Origin: CAZJYC01 sp964550165 | GTDB taxonomy: Bacteria > Acidobacteriota > Aminicenantia > Aminicenantales > Aminicenantaceae | NCBI GenBank assembly: GCA_964550165.1 | Contig: CAZJYC010000030.1 | Coordinates: 1-27,948, forward strand | Direction of reading: 5' to 3' | DNA length: 27,948 nucleotides | Shown: in pieces, positions 1 to 7,065 of the stretch | Numbering within the stretch: the first letter of the stretch is position 1 | Layout: every line of letters begins with the position of its first letter | Notes under the pieces: model-generated | What the model saw: only the letters and a program-made list of their open reading frames with translations | Told to the model about the DNA's origin: nothing | The model's database searches: none | Program-made: the position numbers and the translations under genes

Positions 1-82
1 TGATGATAACGATACCAAGGAGAATCGAAAGAACAAGGATTTTTTCAAAATGCTTAAAGACATATATCTTAACTTTATCCAT
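1..82 (-). CDS. 5' end of a leftward gene with an N-terminal membrane anchor (partial)
   Basis: Reading leftwards from ATG at 82-80, the frame stays open for 27 codons to the window edge. The peptide begins MDKVKIYVFKHFEKI and runs into a hydrophobic stretch (LVLSILLGIVII), which looks like a signal anchor or first transmembrane helix. A good ribosome site, GGAAGG on the minus strand, lies about 7-9 bases before the ATG. The start is therefore well supported, but nothing of the function can be read from 27 residues. The leader carries an 11-base inverted repeat at 99-127. The rest of the gene lies outside the window. Confidence 0.6.
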   Translation of the reverse strand, partial: MDKVKIYVFKHFEKILVLSILLGIVII

Positions 83-98
83 AAAACACCCTTCCGGC

Positions 99-127
99 AT
101 AGAAGAAAAATTTACGTTTTCTTCTAT
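99..127. repeat. 11-base perfect inverted repeat in the leader of the leftward gene
   Basis: ATAGAAGAAAA at 99-109 is the exact reverse complement of TTTTCTTCTAT at 117-127, with a 7-base loop. It lies 17-45 bases upstream of the minus-strand start codon, so it could be an operator or an RNA hairpin in the untranslated leader. Confidence 0.5.
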
Positions 128-572
128 CCTAATTTAGTCTTATTCTCTATGGAAAGAGCAAAATACAAAGAAACTTTATGGATAAACAATCCTCAGCTGG
201 AGACACCCTTTTATCGCCTAAGCATCTTGGAAAATCAGCACCAATCACTGTAACCCACCGCCGAAAAAATTAATAAATCTTTCTATCGATGTAAATAGTC
301 TTTAGCGATGATTTTTTCCTTTTATTCATTCACCTTGAAAGGTGACGGTTTGTCTCACCCTCTCCGGAATAAAACGCCATTCACCCGGAAATCAACGATG
401 GCTGTTCGATAAAAAAGGACTCATAGATGAGACAACCCTTTATCGAGGGGTTAGAAAAAATCGAAAAAAACCACTCCGGGAATCACCCATAGAGGGTATT
501 TACTCGGATAGCAATTTTTATTAGCTTTATGGCTTAAAAGAGCAGAAATAAATTCATTGATTTCAAACATTA

Positions 573-581
573 TGATAATAT
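573..581 (+). promoter_or_regulatory. Candidate extended -10 promoter for the HEAT-like/HD-GYP operon
   Basis: TGATAATAT at 573-581 fits an extended -10 box (TG, one base, TAATAT). The -35 at 553-558 (TTCATT) is weak, as is usual with extended -10 promoters. Transcription would begin about 588, giving a leader of roughly 25 bases before the start at 614. Confidence 0.35.
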
Positions 582-613
582 GAATCCTCCCGCAAGGTAA
601 TAATTCAAGCGGA

Positions 614-2539
614 ATGGCGATGTACTACGAAGAGGCCTTAAAAGACTTTTTGCGAGCTCTGAAACTCTCCATAAAAAATGCTTCCATCTATCCTGAAAAC
701 CATCCGACTTTCATTAAGTCTGTCACGGATGTTCGAAACAAAATCGACAGTCTCTTAAAGGTCTCATCCCCTCTCAAAATCGGTTTTAGCCCTCATTCCC
801 TCCTCGTGGAAGGAAGATTCTTTGAGAATGAAATACTCTACGAGGAAATGGCCCGTGAATTTCATTTCCGCGGGATTAAGACGATTGAAATTCGAGAAGG
901 CATCACCCTTGAAGAGCTAAGCGCTTTCCTGACAAAAGTCTATCTCTCCCCAAGGGATATTTTGAAAGAGGGAGGATTCCAGCATATTTTGGCTGAAGAA
1001 AAAATCTCTCACTTAGCGGTGGAAAAGCTTGATTATTTCGAACTCTTGAAGGGCGAGGGCGAAGAGCTTAAAGAGATCTGGCCTTACTTGCTGCAGGAAG
1101 CGGTCGAGCAAAAAGATGCCCAAAAGATCACAGAACTCGCAGACAATTTCGAGAGGGTCGTCGGGCATATCAAGACTGAAGACATCTTTGAAAAGGAAGA
1201 AACCCACGAAAACATCGATCGATTTCTTACCATTCTCAAGGATGTCGAGAAGAAAAAGCTCCGCAAATGCTCAAAAGAACTGCTCAAAGCCATCATCAAA
1301 AATGCCGAGGTTCTCAGGGAAACCAAAGTCGAGGGCCGAGAAAAGCTCTTTAAAGATTTGCGTGCCGACGATGTCGCCTCCACGCTTCTCGAGGAAATTC
1401 TGACCGATGACAATTTTAACACACTGAGCTTTCAGGTTTTCTCTAAGCTGGCTGGCAAGGGAAAAGAGAAAAAAGTCGCCGGCTCCTTTGCCAAGCAATT
1501 CCGGGAGCAAAGTCTTCTCAGCCATACTCCCAAGGTCAGAAATAAGATAAAAGACCTGTTGACTGGTTCCACAAGCGATGTCATCTCAGAAATATACCGT
1601 CAAACCCTTTCCTCTCTTCTCAGAGACTTTTCCTCCGCTGAAGAGCTGACTTTGGATCAAAATCTCTTAAGAAGACAATACCGCTACATCCTCCTCAATA
1701 TTTTGGATGATGAAAAAAGAAAGAAGCGCTTGATTACCATTTTGGAAATTATCAAGGCTGAATGGGAGAATATTGTCAAGGATGGAGACTTTGCCTATCT
1801 AAAATATCTTCTGGAGGTTTTGAACAGAAGAAGCGAGTTAGCTGGCGAATCCTTATCGTCAGAAATCAGTCAAAACATTCTAAACCTTGTCGTTGACAAG
1901 GCAGTTTCAGGGGGACGCCCTCAAGATTTTGATGATTTTAAAAGCTTTTTGAGCGAGAGTTTTATCGGTGTCAAAGCCTATCTGGATAAGATATTCAAAG
2001 AAAGTATGTGCGATTCCCAGATCTTGAAGACGTTTTTCCAGCTCTACCCGGACAGCCTGCATCTCTTCCAGAAGAATTTGTTGGCGAAGTCGTCAGATTC
2101 CGAATTCCTCCATAAAATCACTGAGAGCCTGGAAAACGTGGATTCATCTTTATCGCTGGAATCCGTAAAATTCATTTTTTATTTTAGCGCTGGCCCGATA
2201 AAAGTCAGGGCCTTAAAAGCCATGCAAAGCTTCTCCGCATATGATGAGGAACTCCTTTTGAAGATCTTAGGAAAGGGAGATTACGACTTGCGGAGGGAAG
2301 CCCTGACGATTTTAATGAGGGAGAAGAGTTCCAAAGATAAGGCTATAGAAGTGCTTTTTTCTGTATCATCTCCGCTCGGCATCAAAAACCGCATCCTTAT
2401 CGAGAATGCAAGAATCATCCAGGAATTAGAATTTAAGGAAGCCAAGGACGGCTTAAAAGCACTCAGCCAAAAGAAATATATCTGGAATAAAAAATTAAGG
2501 CAAGAAGCACTAAAGATTCTGGAGAAGTGGAATGCGTGA
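614..2539 (+). CDS. Large helical HEAT-like protein with a domain shared with the next gene
   Basis: This 641-residue protein is predicted soluble and all-helical, with no signal peptide or membrane segment. Residues about 1-130 resemble the N-terminus of the following HD-GYP protein: a YPENHPTF motif, then a strand-rich piece around LKIGFSPHSLLVEG, then RGIKTIEIREGITLEELSAFL. The last 150 residues read like HEAT repeats (for example KVRALKAMQSFSAYDEELL and DLRREALTIL). A scaffold or sensor partner of the HD-GYP protein is a reasonable inference, because the downstream ATG overlaps this stop by 8 bases. No catalytic motif is visible. The ribosome site is weak, and the ATG at 620 is an alternative start. 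Confidence 0.75.
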   Translation: MAMYYEEALKDFLRALKLSIKNASIYPENHPTFIKSVTDVRNKIDSLLKVSSPLKIGFSPHSLLVEGRFFENEILYEEMAREFHFRGIKTIEIREGITLEELSAFLTKVYLSPRDILKEGGFQHILAEEKISHLAVEKLDYFELLKGEGEELKEIWPYLLQEAVEQKDAQKITELADNFERVVGHIKTEDIFEKEETHENIDRFLTILKDVEKKKLRKCSKELLKAIIKNAEVLRETKVEGREKLFKDLRADDVASTLLEEILTDDNFNTLSFQVFSKLAGKGKEKKVAGSFAKQFREQSLLSHTPKVRNKIKDLLTGSTSDVISEIYRQTLSSLLRDFSSAEELTLDQNLLRRQYRYILLNILDDEKRKKRLITILEIIKAEWENIVKDGDFAYLKYLLEVLNRRSELAGESLSSEISQNILNLVVDKAVSGGRPQDFDDFKSFLSESFIGVKAYLDKIFKESMCDSQILKTFFQLYPDSLHLFQKNLLAKSSDSEFLHKITESLENVDSSLSLESVKFIFYFSAGPIKVRALKAMQSFSAYDEELLLKILGKGDYDLRREALTILMREKSSKDKAIEVLFSVSSPLGIKNRILIENARIIQELEFKEAKDGLKALSQKKYIWNKKLRQEALKILEKWNA

Positions 2540-3866
2540 AAAGGTCAAGGAAACTTTAACCAATTTCATCTCAGCCATCCAAGCCGCAAAAATCTACACA
2601 ACCGAACATCCCAAGTTTAATGAATTCGCAGATAAAGCCTACAAGAGCCTGTTGGAGATTCTCCAAGACAAGCCGGAACTTATCATCGGCATTATTCAAG
2701 GCGAACTGGCTTTTGAACACGATATATTCTTTGACATGAGCCAGAAACTGAGGCCCTTGATCGATTACCTCCAGGAGCGCGGGATCGAGAGAGCCGTCTT
2801 TCTTCAATCCCTCCAGAGAGATGAATTGGTCAAGTTTCTCTTTTACCTCACGACTCCCCGCGAAAAAGCTCAGCGGGATGCTGAGGAATATTTTCATTCC
2901 CAGGGAATAAAAAACATCGCCGTTGGCAAAATCAAAGCCCCTTCACCTGAGCTCAAAAAGAAGGTCAAAAAAATTAGAAGCTATGTAAGACAGTATGAGA
3001 ACTCCCTGGAAAAAGTTCGAGATCATTTAGATGCAGTCGTCGACCAAAAAGAACTTGATTTTCTGGAGCTGAGGTTCGATGTCTTCAATTTTCTGGAAAA
3101 TCTGATGGGGATATACCAGGAATTTTTAGACCTGACGACTTTCCGAAGAAAAGACCTCATCACCTTTGTTCATCTCCTGAACGTCACCATCCTTTCCATG
3201 TTTGTTTCATCCAAGCTAGGCTATTCAAAAGATGACGTGATCGACGTCGGGATTGCTTCCTTATTCCATGACATCGGCAAACTTTTCATCTCCAGAAAAA
3301 TCACTCAGAAGGAAGGCAAGCTGGATGAGAAAGAATTTGAAATCATGAAACACCATACCGTTTTAGGGACAGAGCTACTCTTCAGGTACATAGATACTCT
3401 GGGCATTCTGCCAGTGGTTGTCTCCTTTGAGCACCACCTGAGATATGACTTAAGAGGTTATCCCAAGGTCTCCTTTCCTCAGAAGCTTCATCCCGTGTCG
3501 TTGATCGTTTCCGTTTGCGATGTCTATGATGCCCTCTCGCAGAGAAGGTCATACAAGAAAAGTTTCCCTCCTCTTAAAATCTACGAGATCATGGCTAGCG
3601 AGAAAGGGAAACTGTTTGACCCAGAGCTCTTGGACAAATTCTTCAGACTGATGGGCGTCTATCCGGTTAAAAGCATCGTTGCCTTGAGCGACAAAAGGAT
3701 TGCTGTGGTCAGGGAGCAGAATGAGGCAGATATTCTTCACCCTAAGGTTGAAGTCGTTTCCCCAAAGAAGAAAAGAGGATTCGTTGATCTCTTGAAAGAA
3801 AACGTCAGCATCGCAGAATATTTGGATCCATTCGACAAAGGCAAAAGATACCTTAAATTAATTTAA
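2532..3866 (+). CDS. HD-GYP domain protein, probable cyclic-di-GMP phosphodiesterase
   Basis: This is a 444-residue cytoplasmic protein. Residues 1-130 are paralogous to the start of the upstream protein (AKIYTTEHPKF, then IGIIQGELAFE, then RGIERAVFLQSLQRDELVKFL). The HD-GYP domain spans roughly 200-380. HD is at 246-247 (FHDIGK), HH at 274-275, EHHLRYDLRGYP at 300-311 and CDVYDA at 329-334. The metal-binding H and D residues and GYP are kept. The usual HHExxDGxGYP is altered, with L for E and L for the G after D, so activity may differ. The C-terminal tail with YPVKSIVALSD is typical of the family. GGAGAAG at 2521-2527 serves as ribosome site inside the end of the preceding gene, which suggests translational coupling. 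Confidence 0.88.
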   Translation: MREKVKETLTNFISAIQAAKIYTTEHPKFNEFADKAYKSLLEILQDKPELIIGIIQGELAFEHDIFFDMSQKLRPLIDYLQERGIERAVFLQSLQRDELVKFLFYLTTPREKAQRDAEEYFHSQGIKNIAVGKIKAPSPELKKKVKKIRSYVRQYENSLEKVRDHLDAVVDQKELDFLELRFDVFNFLENLMGIYQEFLDLTTFRRKDLITFVHLLNVTILSMFVSSKLGYSKDDVIDVGIASLFHDIGKLFISRKITQKEGKLDEKEFEIMKHHTVLGTELLFRYIDTLGILPVVVSFEHHLRYDLRGYPKVSFPQKLHPVSLIVSVCDVYDALSQRRSYKKSFPPLKIYEIMASEKGKLFDPELLDKFFRLMGVYPVKSIVALSDKRIAVVREQNEADILHPKVEVVSPKKKRGFVDLLKENVSIAEYLDPFDKGKRYLKLI

Positions 3867-3994
3867 AAGTCACCAGGTGCGACCTTGCTCGATCAGAGAG
3901 TCAGGTGGATGCTTTTCCTGAAAAGAATTTTACATTCCTGTTTCAAAATCAGGAGCATCAACGATGACCAAAAATCCGAATTGGAGGGAAGCCC

Positions 3995-4111
3995 ATGACT
4001 ACGAAAAATAAGAAAGCCTCCTTTACATACCGGGGGCCTGACCGACGGTCTGGGAAGAACCGTCGGTCGGGAAAAGACCGACGCAAGAAATGGCCTAAGA
4101 AAAAAGCCTGA
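3995..4111 (+). CDS. Small basic protein with RRSG/DRR repeats (38 residues)
   Basis: An ATG at 3995 follows a strong ribosome site (GGAGGG, 3983-3988) at good spacing and opens a 38-codon frame ending in TGA at 4109-4111. The product is very rich in Lys and Arg. It contains three tandem units, PDRRSG, KNRRSG and KDRRKK, starting near residue 15, and ends in a basic tail. Similar DRRSG-type repeats occur in short or terminal segments of proteins in several bacterial groups, but I know of no established function. At DNA level the repeats create an inverted repeat (4040-4049 with 4059-4068) and a third half-copy at 4076-4083. It follows the HD-GYP gene by 128 bases and precedes the exporter gene by 20. 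RNA or DNA binding is possible but not shown. Confidence 0.6.
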   Translation: MTTKNKKASFTYRGPDRRSGKNRRSGKDRRKKWPKKKA

Positions 4112-4131
4112 TCCGGACGCCATGCCAAAGA

Positions 4132-4884
4132 ATGGATGAAATATTCAAGCTGCTCATCCTTTTCGGAGTCGGGTGCATCGGCGGTTTTCTCAATGTCATG
4201 GCTGGCGGCGGATCGACAATCAATTTGCCCGCACTCATTTTTTTGGGCCTTGAGGGCTCTCTGGCAAACGGGACCAACAGAATCGCCATCTTGGTCCAGA
4301 ATTTTTCAGCCATCGTTTCTTTCCGCCGGGAAAAATACTATGAATTCAAACAGAGTTTGAAGCTGGCTGCCTTCACCCTCCCTGGAGCGATAGTCGGAGC
4401 TGTCATCGCGGCCAGGACGAGCGACAAACTCTTCCAGAAGATCCTGGGTTACGTCATGATCGGGATCATTATCACCATGTTTCTGCCCGCGACGTATCGC
4501 CAAAAAAGCACTGGGGGACACCGCCACGAGATTTCCTGGCTCATTTATCCTGGGATGCTCGGCATCGGATTTTTTGGAGGATTTATCCAGGTCGGTGTCG
4601 GGTTCCTCTTTATGGCCTCTCTCTATCATTTTTTAAAGCTCGACCTTGTCCGGGTCAACATGCACAAGGTCTTTATCATTTTCATCTACACCCTTCCTGC
4701 TCTTCTTGTGTTTGTTCTCACCCGCAATGTGAACTGGACGCTGGGATTGGCGCTGGGTGCAGGAAATGCCTTGGGAGCGTGGTGGGCGGCTAAGGTTTCT
4801 GCCAAAAAAGGAGAGAGAGTCATCAGAATCATCCTGATCGCGGCCATACTGATCATGGCCCTGAAGCTTCTGGAGATTATTTAG
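4132..4884 (+). CDS. TSUP (TauE/SafE) family membrane transporter
   Basis: This 250-residue polytopic membrane protein has about eight hydrophobic segments. Its N-terminal GGFLNVMAGGGSTINLPALI is the characteristic glycine-rich signature of the sulfite/organosulfur exporter family. A second half begins around WLIYPGMLGIGFFGGFIQVGVGF, repeating the pattern as expected for this internally duplicated fold. The length matches the family (about 250). Family members export or import small sulfur or organic anions; the substrate cannot be read here. The start at 4132 has only a weak ribosome site, and translation may depend on the small gene just upstream. No nearby sulfur gene helps to define the substrate. 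Confidence 0.85.
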   Translation: MDEIFKLLILFGVGCIGGFLNVMAGGGSTINLPALIFLGLEGSLANGTNRIAILVQNFSAIVSFRREKYYEFKQSLKLAAFTLPGAIVGAVIAARTSDKLFQKILGYVMIGIIITMFLPATYRQKSTGGHRHEISWLIYPGMLGIGFFGGFIQVGVGFLFMASLYHFLKLDLVRVNMHKVFIIFIYTLPALLVFVLTRNVNWTLGLALGAGNALGAWWAAKVSAKKGERVIRIILIAAILIMALKLLEII

Positions 4885-4932
4885 ACGGAAACTCAAATTG
4901 ACTTCAAAAGAACAAGAAGATATGATGGGACT

Positions 4933-4960
4933 CCTGTTTTTAAAAACAGCTTTAAACAGG
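4933..4960. promoter_or_regulatory. 16-base palindrome with overlapping hairpin before the symporter gene
   Basis: CTGTTTTTAAAAACAG at 4934-4949 is a perfect palindrome. CCTGTTT at 4933-4939 can also pair with AAACAGG at 4954-4960. The start codon of the symporter gene is at 4968. The palindrome fits the enterobacterial LexA pattern (CTGT, eight bases, ACAG), but the downstream gene is a transporter, so another repressor or a leader hairpin is equally possible. Confidence 0.45.
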
Positions 4961-4967
4961 GTTTGAG

Positions 4968-6239
4968 ATGAGCACCCTAAAACAAGCTTTTTCCAGAATA
5001 AAAAAAATCAAATTACACACATGGATCTTCATCGGATTAGTTCTGGGAGTTGTCGTCGGGCTTGTTTTCGGTGAAAAGGCCCGCCTTATCGAGCCCATCG
5101 GGACAATCTTTCTGCGCCTTATTACGATGATCGTCGTTCCTCTGGTTTTCGTCTCTCTTATGCTCGGGACAGCCAGCCTGGGCGATATCCGCAAACTTGG
5201 CCGCATCGGAATAAAAACGATAGTCTATTTCACTCTGACAACCATGATTGCCATATCGATCGGCCTCGTTCTGGCCAACATCGTCAACCCCGGCTATGGT
5301 TTGAACGAGGAAGTGAAGGCGGAGCTCTATAAAAACTACGAGTCTAAAGCCCAGGCCGGACTGCAAAGGCTGGAAGAAAAACCTTCCCTCGGAGAAATCC
5401 TGGTGGATATCGTCCCCGCCAATCCCATCAAATCTCTCCTGGAAGGGAACATGCTCCAGGTCATCTTCCTTGCCCTTCTCTTCGGCATCATCCTCACCAT
5501 GATCAAGAAGGAAAGGTCAGAAATTCTGGTTAAAGTTCTTGAGGCCCTGAACGATGCCATCATCCAAGTTGTGCACATTGCCATGAAGATTGCGCCCTTG
5601 GGCGTCCTGGCGCTGATCGCCGCTGTCATTGGCCAATACGGCGTTCATATTCTCGTCACCCTTCTTAAATATTCTCTCGTTGTCGTCGGCGGGCTCGTGC
5701 TCTACACCTTCTCGATGAACAGCTTTTCTGTGGCCTTTCTCGGCCGGATGAATCCCCTTCGCTTTTACAAAGCTGTTAAAGACGCGATGATCATCGCTTT
5801 CAGCACCTCAAGCTCCAACGCGGCCTTGCCGGTGAGCATGGAATGCGTCGAGCACATCGGAGTGTCCCGGGAATATTCAAGCTTCGTCATCCCGCTGGGC
5901 GCCACCATCAACATGGACGGGACTGCTCTCTACCAGGGAGTAGCCGCCGTGTTCATCGCCCAGATCTACGGTATCCCTTTAGGACTCTCAGACCAGATCA
6001 CCGTCGTCTTGATGGCGACTCTGGCTTCGGTTGGGGCAGCCGGCGTCCCTGCTGCGGGAATCATCACCCTGGCCATGGTCCTCAAACAAATCGGCGTTCC
6101 CCTTGAAGGAATCGCGTTGATTCTGGGTGTGGACCGGTTTTTGGATATGTGCCGGACGACCACCAATATCATCGGAGACATGGCCTGTGCTGTTTTCATC
6201 AAACAAACAGAGACAAAGGAAATACCAAGCCAAGGGTGA
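4968..6239 (+). CDS. Dicarboxylate/amino acid:cation symporter (DAACS, GltP/DctA-like)
   Basis: This 423-residue membrane protein belongs to the glutamate transporter family. It shows the serine-rich re-entrant loop STSSSNAALPVS (279-290), the transmembrane-7 motif NMDGT (315-319) that binds sodium, and the transmembrane-8 motif DRFLDMCRTTTN (389-400). In characterised members such as GltPh and the mammalian EAATs, an arginine at the position of R396 binds the side-chain carboxylate. An acidic substrate (glutamate, aspartate or a dicarboxylate) driven by sodium or protons is therefore likely. The protein has the family's usual length. The rsmA gene starts inside its stop codon, so the two are probably co-transcribed. 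Confidence 0.93.
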   Translation: MSTLKQAFSRIKKIKLHTWIFIGLVLGVVVGLVFGEKARLIEPIGTIFLRLITMIVVPLVFVSLMLGTASLGDIRKLGRIGIKTIVYFTLTTMIAISIGLVLANIVNPGYGLNEEVKAELYKNYESKAQAGLQRLEEKPSLGEILVDIVPANPIKSLLEGNMLQVIFLALLFGIILTMIKKERSEILVKVLEALNDAIIQVVHIAMKIAPLGVLALIAAVIGQYGVHILVTLLKYSLVVVGGLVLYTFSMNSFSVAFLGRMNPLRFYKAVKDAMIIAFSTSSSNAALPVSMECVEHIGVSREYSSFVIPLGATINMDGTALYQGVAAVFIAQIYGIPLGLSDQITVVLMATLASVGAAGVPAAGIITLAMVLKQIGVPLEGIALILGVDRFLDMCRTTTNIIGDMACAVFIKQTETKEIPSQG

Positions 6240-7057
6240 AAAAAAGAGCAAGAGTCAAAGCCCTGGGACAGCACTTTTTGAAAAATCCCGCTGTCTTGAG
6301 GAAAATCGTCCACCAAATCTCTCCCAGCAAAGACGACCTGATCATCGAGATAGGGGCGGGAAAAGGAGCTTTAACTTTTCCCCTGGCAGAGCAAGCGGAA
6401 AGAGTCGTTGCTGTCGAGAAAGACCCATCTCTCATCCCTTTTCTGCGGAAAAAAAACATCCCCAATCTCACCATTCTGGAAAAAGATATTTTGAAGGTCG
6501 ATTTTAAGCAGCTCACAGAAAAAAAATCCCAAAAAAACGTAAAGCTTGTCGGCAACCTGCCCTATTCCCTTTCCTCACAAATCCTTTTCAAAGTTCTCCA
6601 GGAGAGAGAACTCTTCTCAGAGTGTGTCTTCCTCATCCAGAAGGAAGTGGCCGAAAGAATCTGCGGCCAGCCCGGGTCTAAAAATTATGCGCCGCTTTCC
6701 ATCCTTTTCCAGATTTATTTTCTTGCCAGAATCCATTTTATCGTCTCGCCAGCAAGTTTCTCCCCCCCGCCTCAAGTCGATTCCGGCCTGATTTCCTTAA
6801 AAAAAAGAAGCCGACCTCTCTTGCGGATAAAAAATGAAGATCTTTTCCAAAAACTCTTAAGAGGCTCTTTCCAGCACAGGCGGAAGACTCTCTTCAACAA
6901 CCTAAAAAGATTCAACTTTTCTCTGTCTCTAATCATAGCGGCTTACCAAAAATTTGGATTAGAAAAAAATCTCCGGCCTGAGCAGCTCACGATTTCCCAG
7001 TTCGTTGACCTTTATAACTTCTTTTTTCCAACTGAAAAAAAGACAAATATGCTATAA
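6236..7057 (+). CDS. rsmA: 16S rRNA (adenine-N6,N6) dimethyltransferase RsmA (KsgA)
   Basis: RsmA uses S-adenosylmethionine to dimethylate two adjacent adenines in the 3' terminal hairpin of 16S rRNA during small-subunit assembly. With the GTG start at 6236 the protein has 273 residues, normal for the family. GQHFL (11-15), the SAM-binding IGAGKG (39-44) and the catalytic NLPY (107-110) are present. The frame extends upstream to an ATG at 6149, but that would overlap the symporter gene by 91 bases and precede the conserved GQHFL start region. GTG overlapping the previous stop as GTGA fits better. The ribosome site is weak, so translational coupling is likely. The end contains the ftsK -10 box. 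Confidence 0.94.
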   Translation: MKKRARVKALGQHFLKNPAVLRKIVHQISPSKDDLIIEIGAGKGALTFPLAEQAERVVAVEKDPSLIPFLRKKNIPNLTILEKDILKVDFKQLTEKKSQKNVKLVGNLPYSLSSQILFKVLQERELFSECVFLIQKEVAERICGQPGSKNYAPLSILFQIYFLARIHFIVSPASFSPPPQVDSGLISLKKRSRPLLRIKNEDLFQKLLRGSFQHRRKTLFNNLKRFNFSLSLIIAAYQKFGLEKNLRPEQLTISQFVDLYNFFFPTEKKTNML

Positions 7058-7058
7058 T
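7050..7058 (+). promoter_or_regulatory. Extended -10 box immediately before ftsK
   Basis: TGCTATAAT at 7050-7058 is a perfect extended -10 element overlapping the rsmA stop codon (7055-7057). Seven bases separate it from the ATG of ftsK at 7066, so transcription would begin at about the start codon. No ribosome site is visible before ftsK, consistent with a leaderless message. Confidence 0.5.
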
Positions 7059-7065
7059 TTCCCTG

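Larger units (their letters stand above)
83..613. other. Non-coding region between divergent genes, with several small hairpins
   Basis: No convincing gene is seen here. The region separates a leftward gene (start 82) from a rightward one (start 614). It contains an 11-base perfect inverted repeat (99-109 with 117-127). A 6-base stem with a UGAA loop lies at 330-345, and short stems occur at 363-387, 434-453 and 486-498. Two related short stretches, GAGACACCCTTTTATCG near 200 and GAGACAACCCTTTATCG near 430, resemble each other. It may hold a structured leader or small RNA. No known riboswitch class is recognised. Confidence 0.5.

Noticed and set aside
50..253. Rightward frame of 67 codons at the left edge
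   Set aside because: It overlaps the leftward membrane-anchored start on the other strand. It has no ribosome site or recognisable protein features.
342..524. Rightward frame of 60 codons in the left non-coding region
   Set aside because: It lies across the hairpin cluster, with no ribosome site and irregular composition.
3893..4123. Leftward frame of 76 codons
   Set aside because: It is antisense to the small RRSG-repeat gene, which has a strong ribosome site on the plus strand.
6149..6235. Upstream extension of rsmA to an ATG
   Set aside because: It would overlap the symporter gene by 91 bases and add residues before the conserved GQHFL region. The GTG at 6236 fits better.
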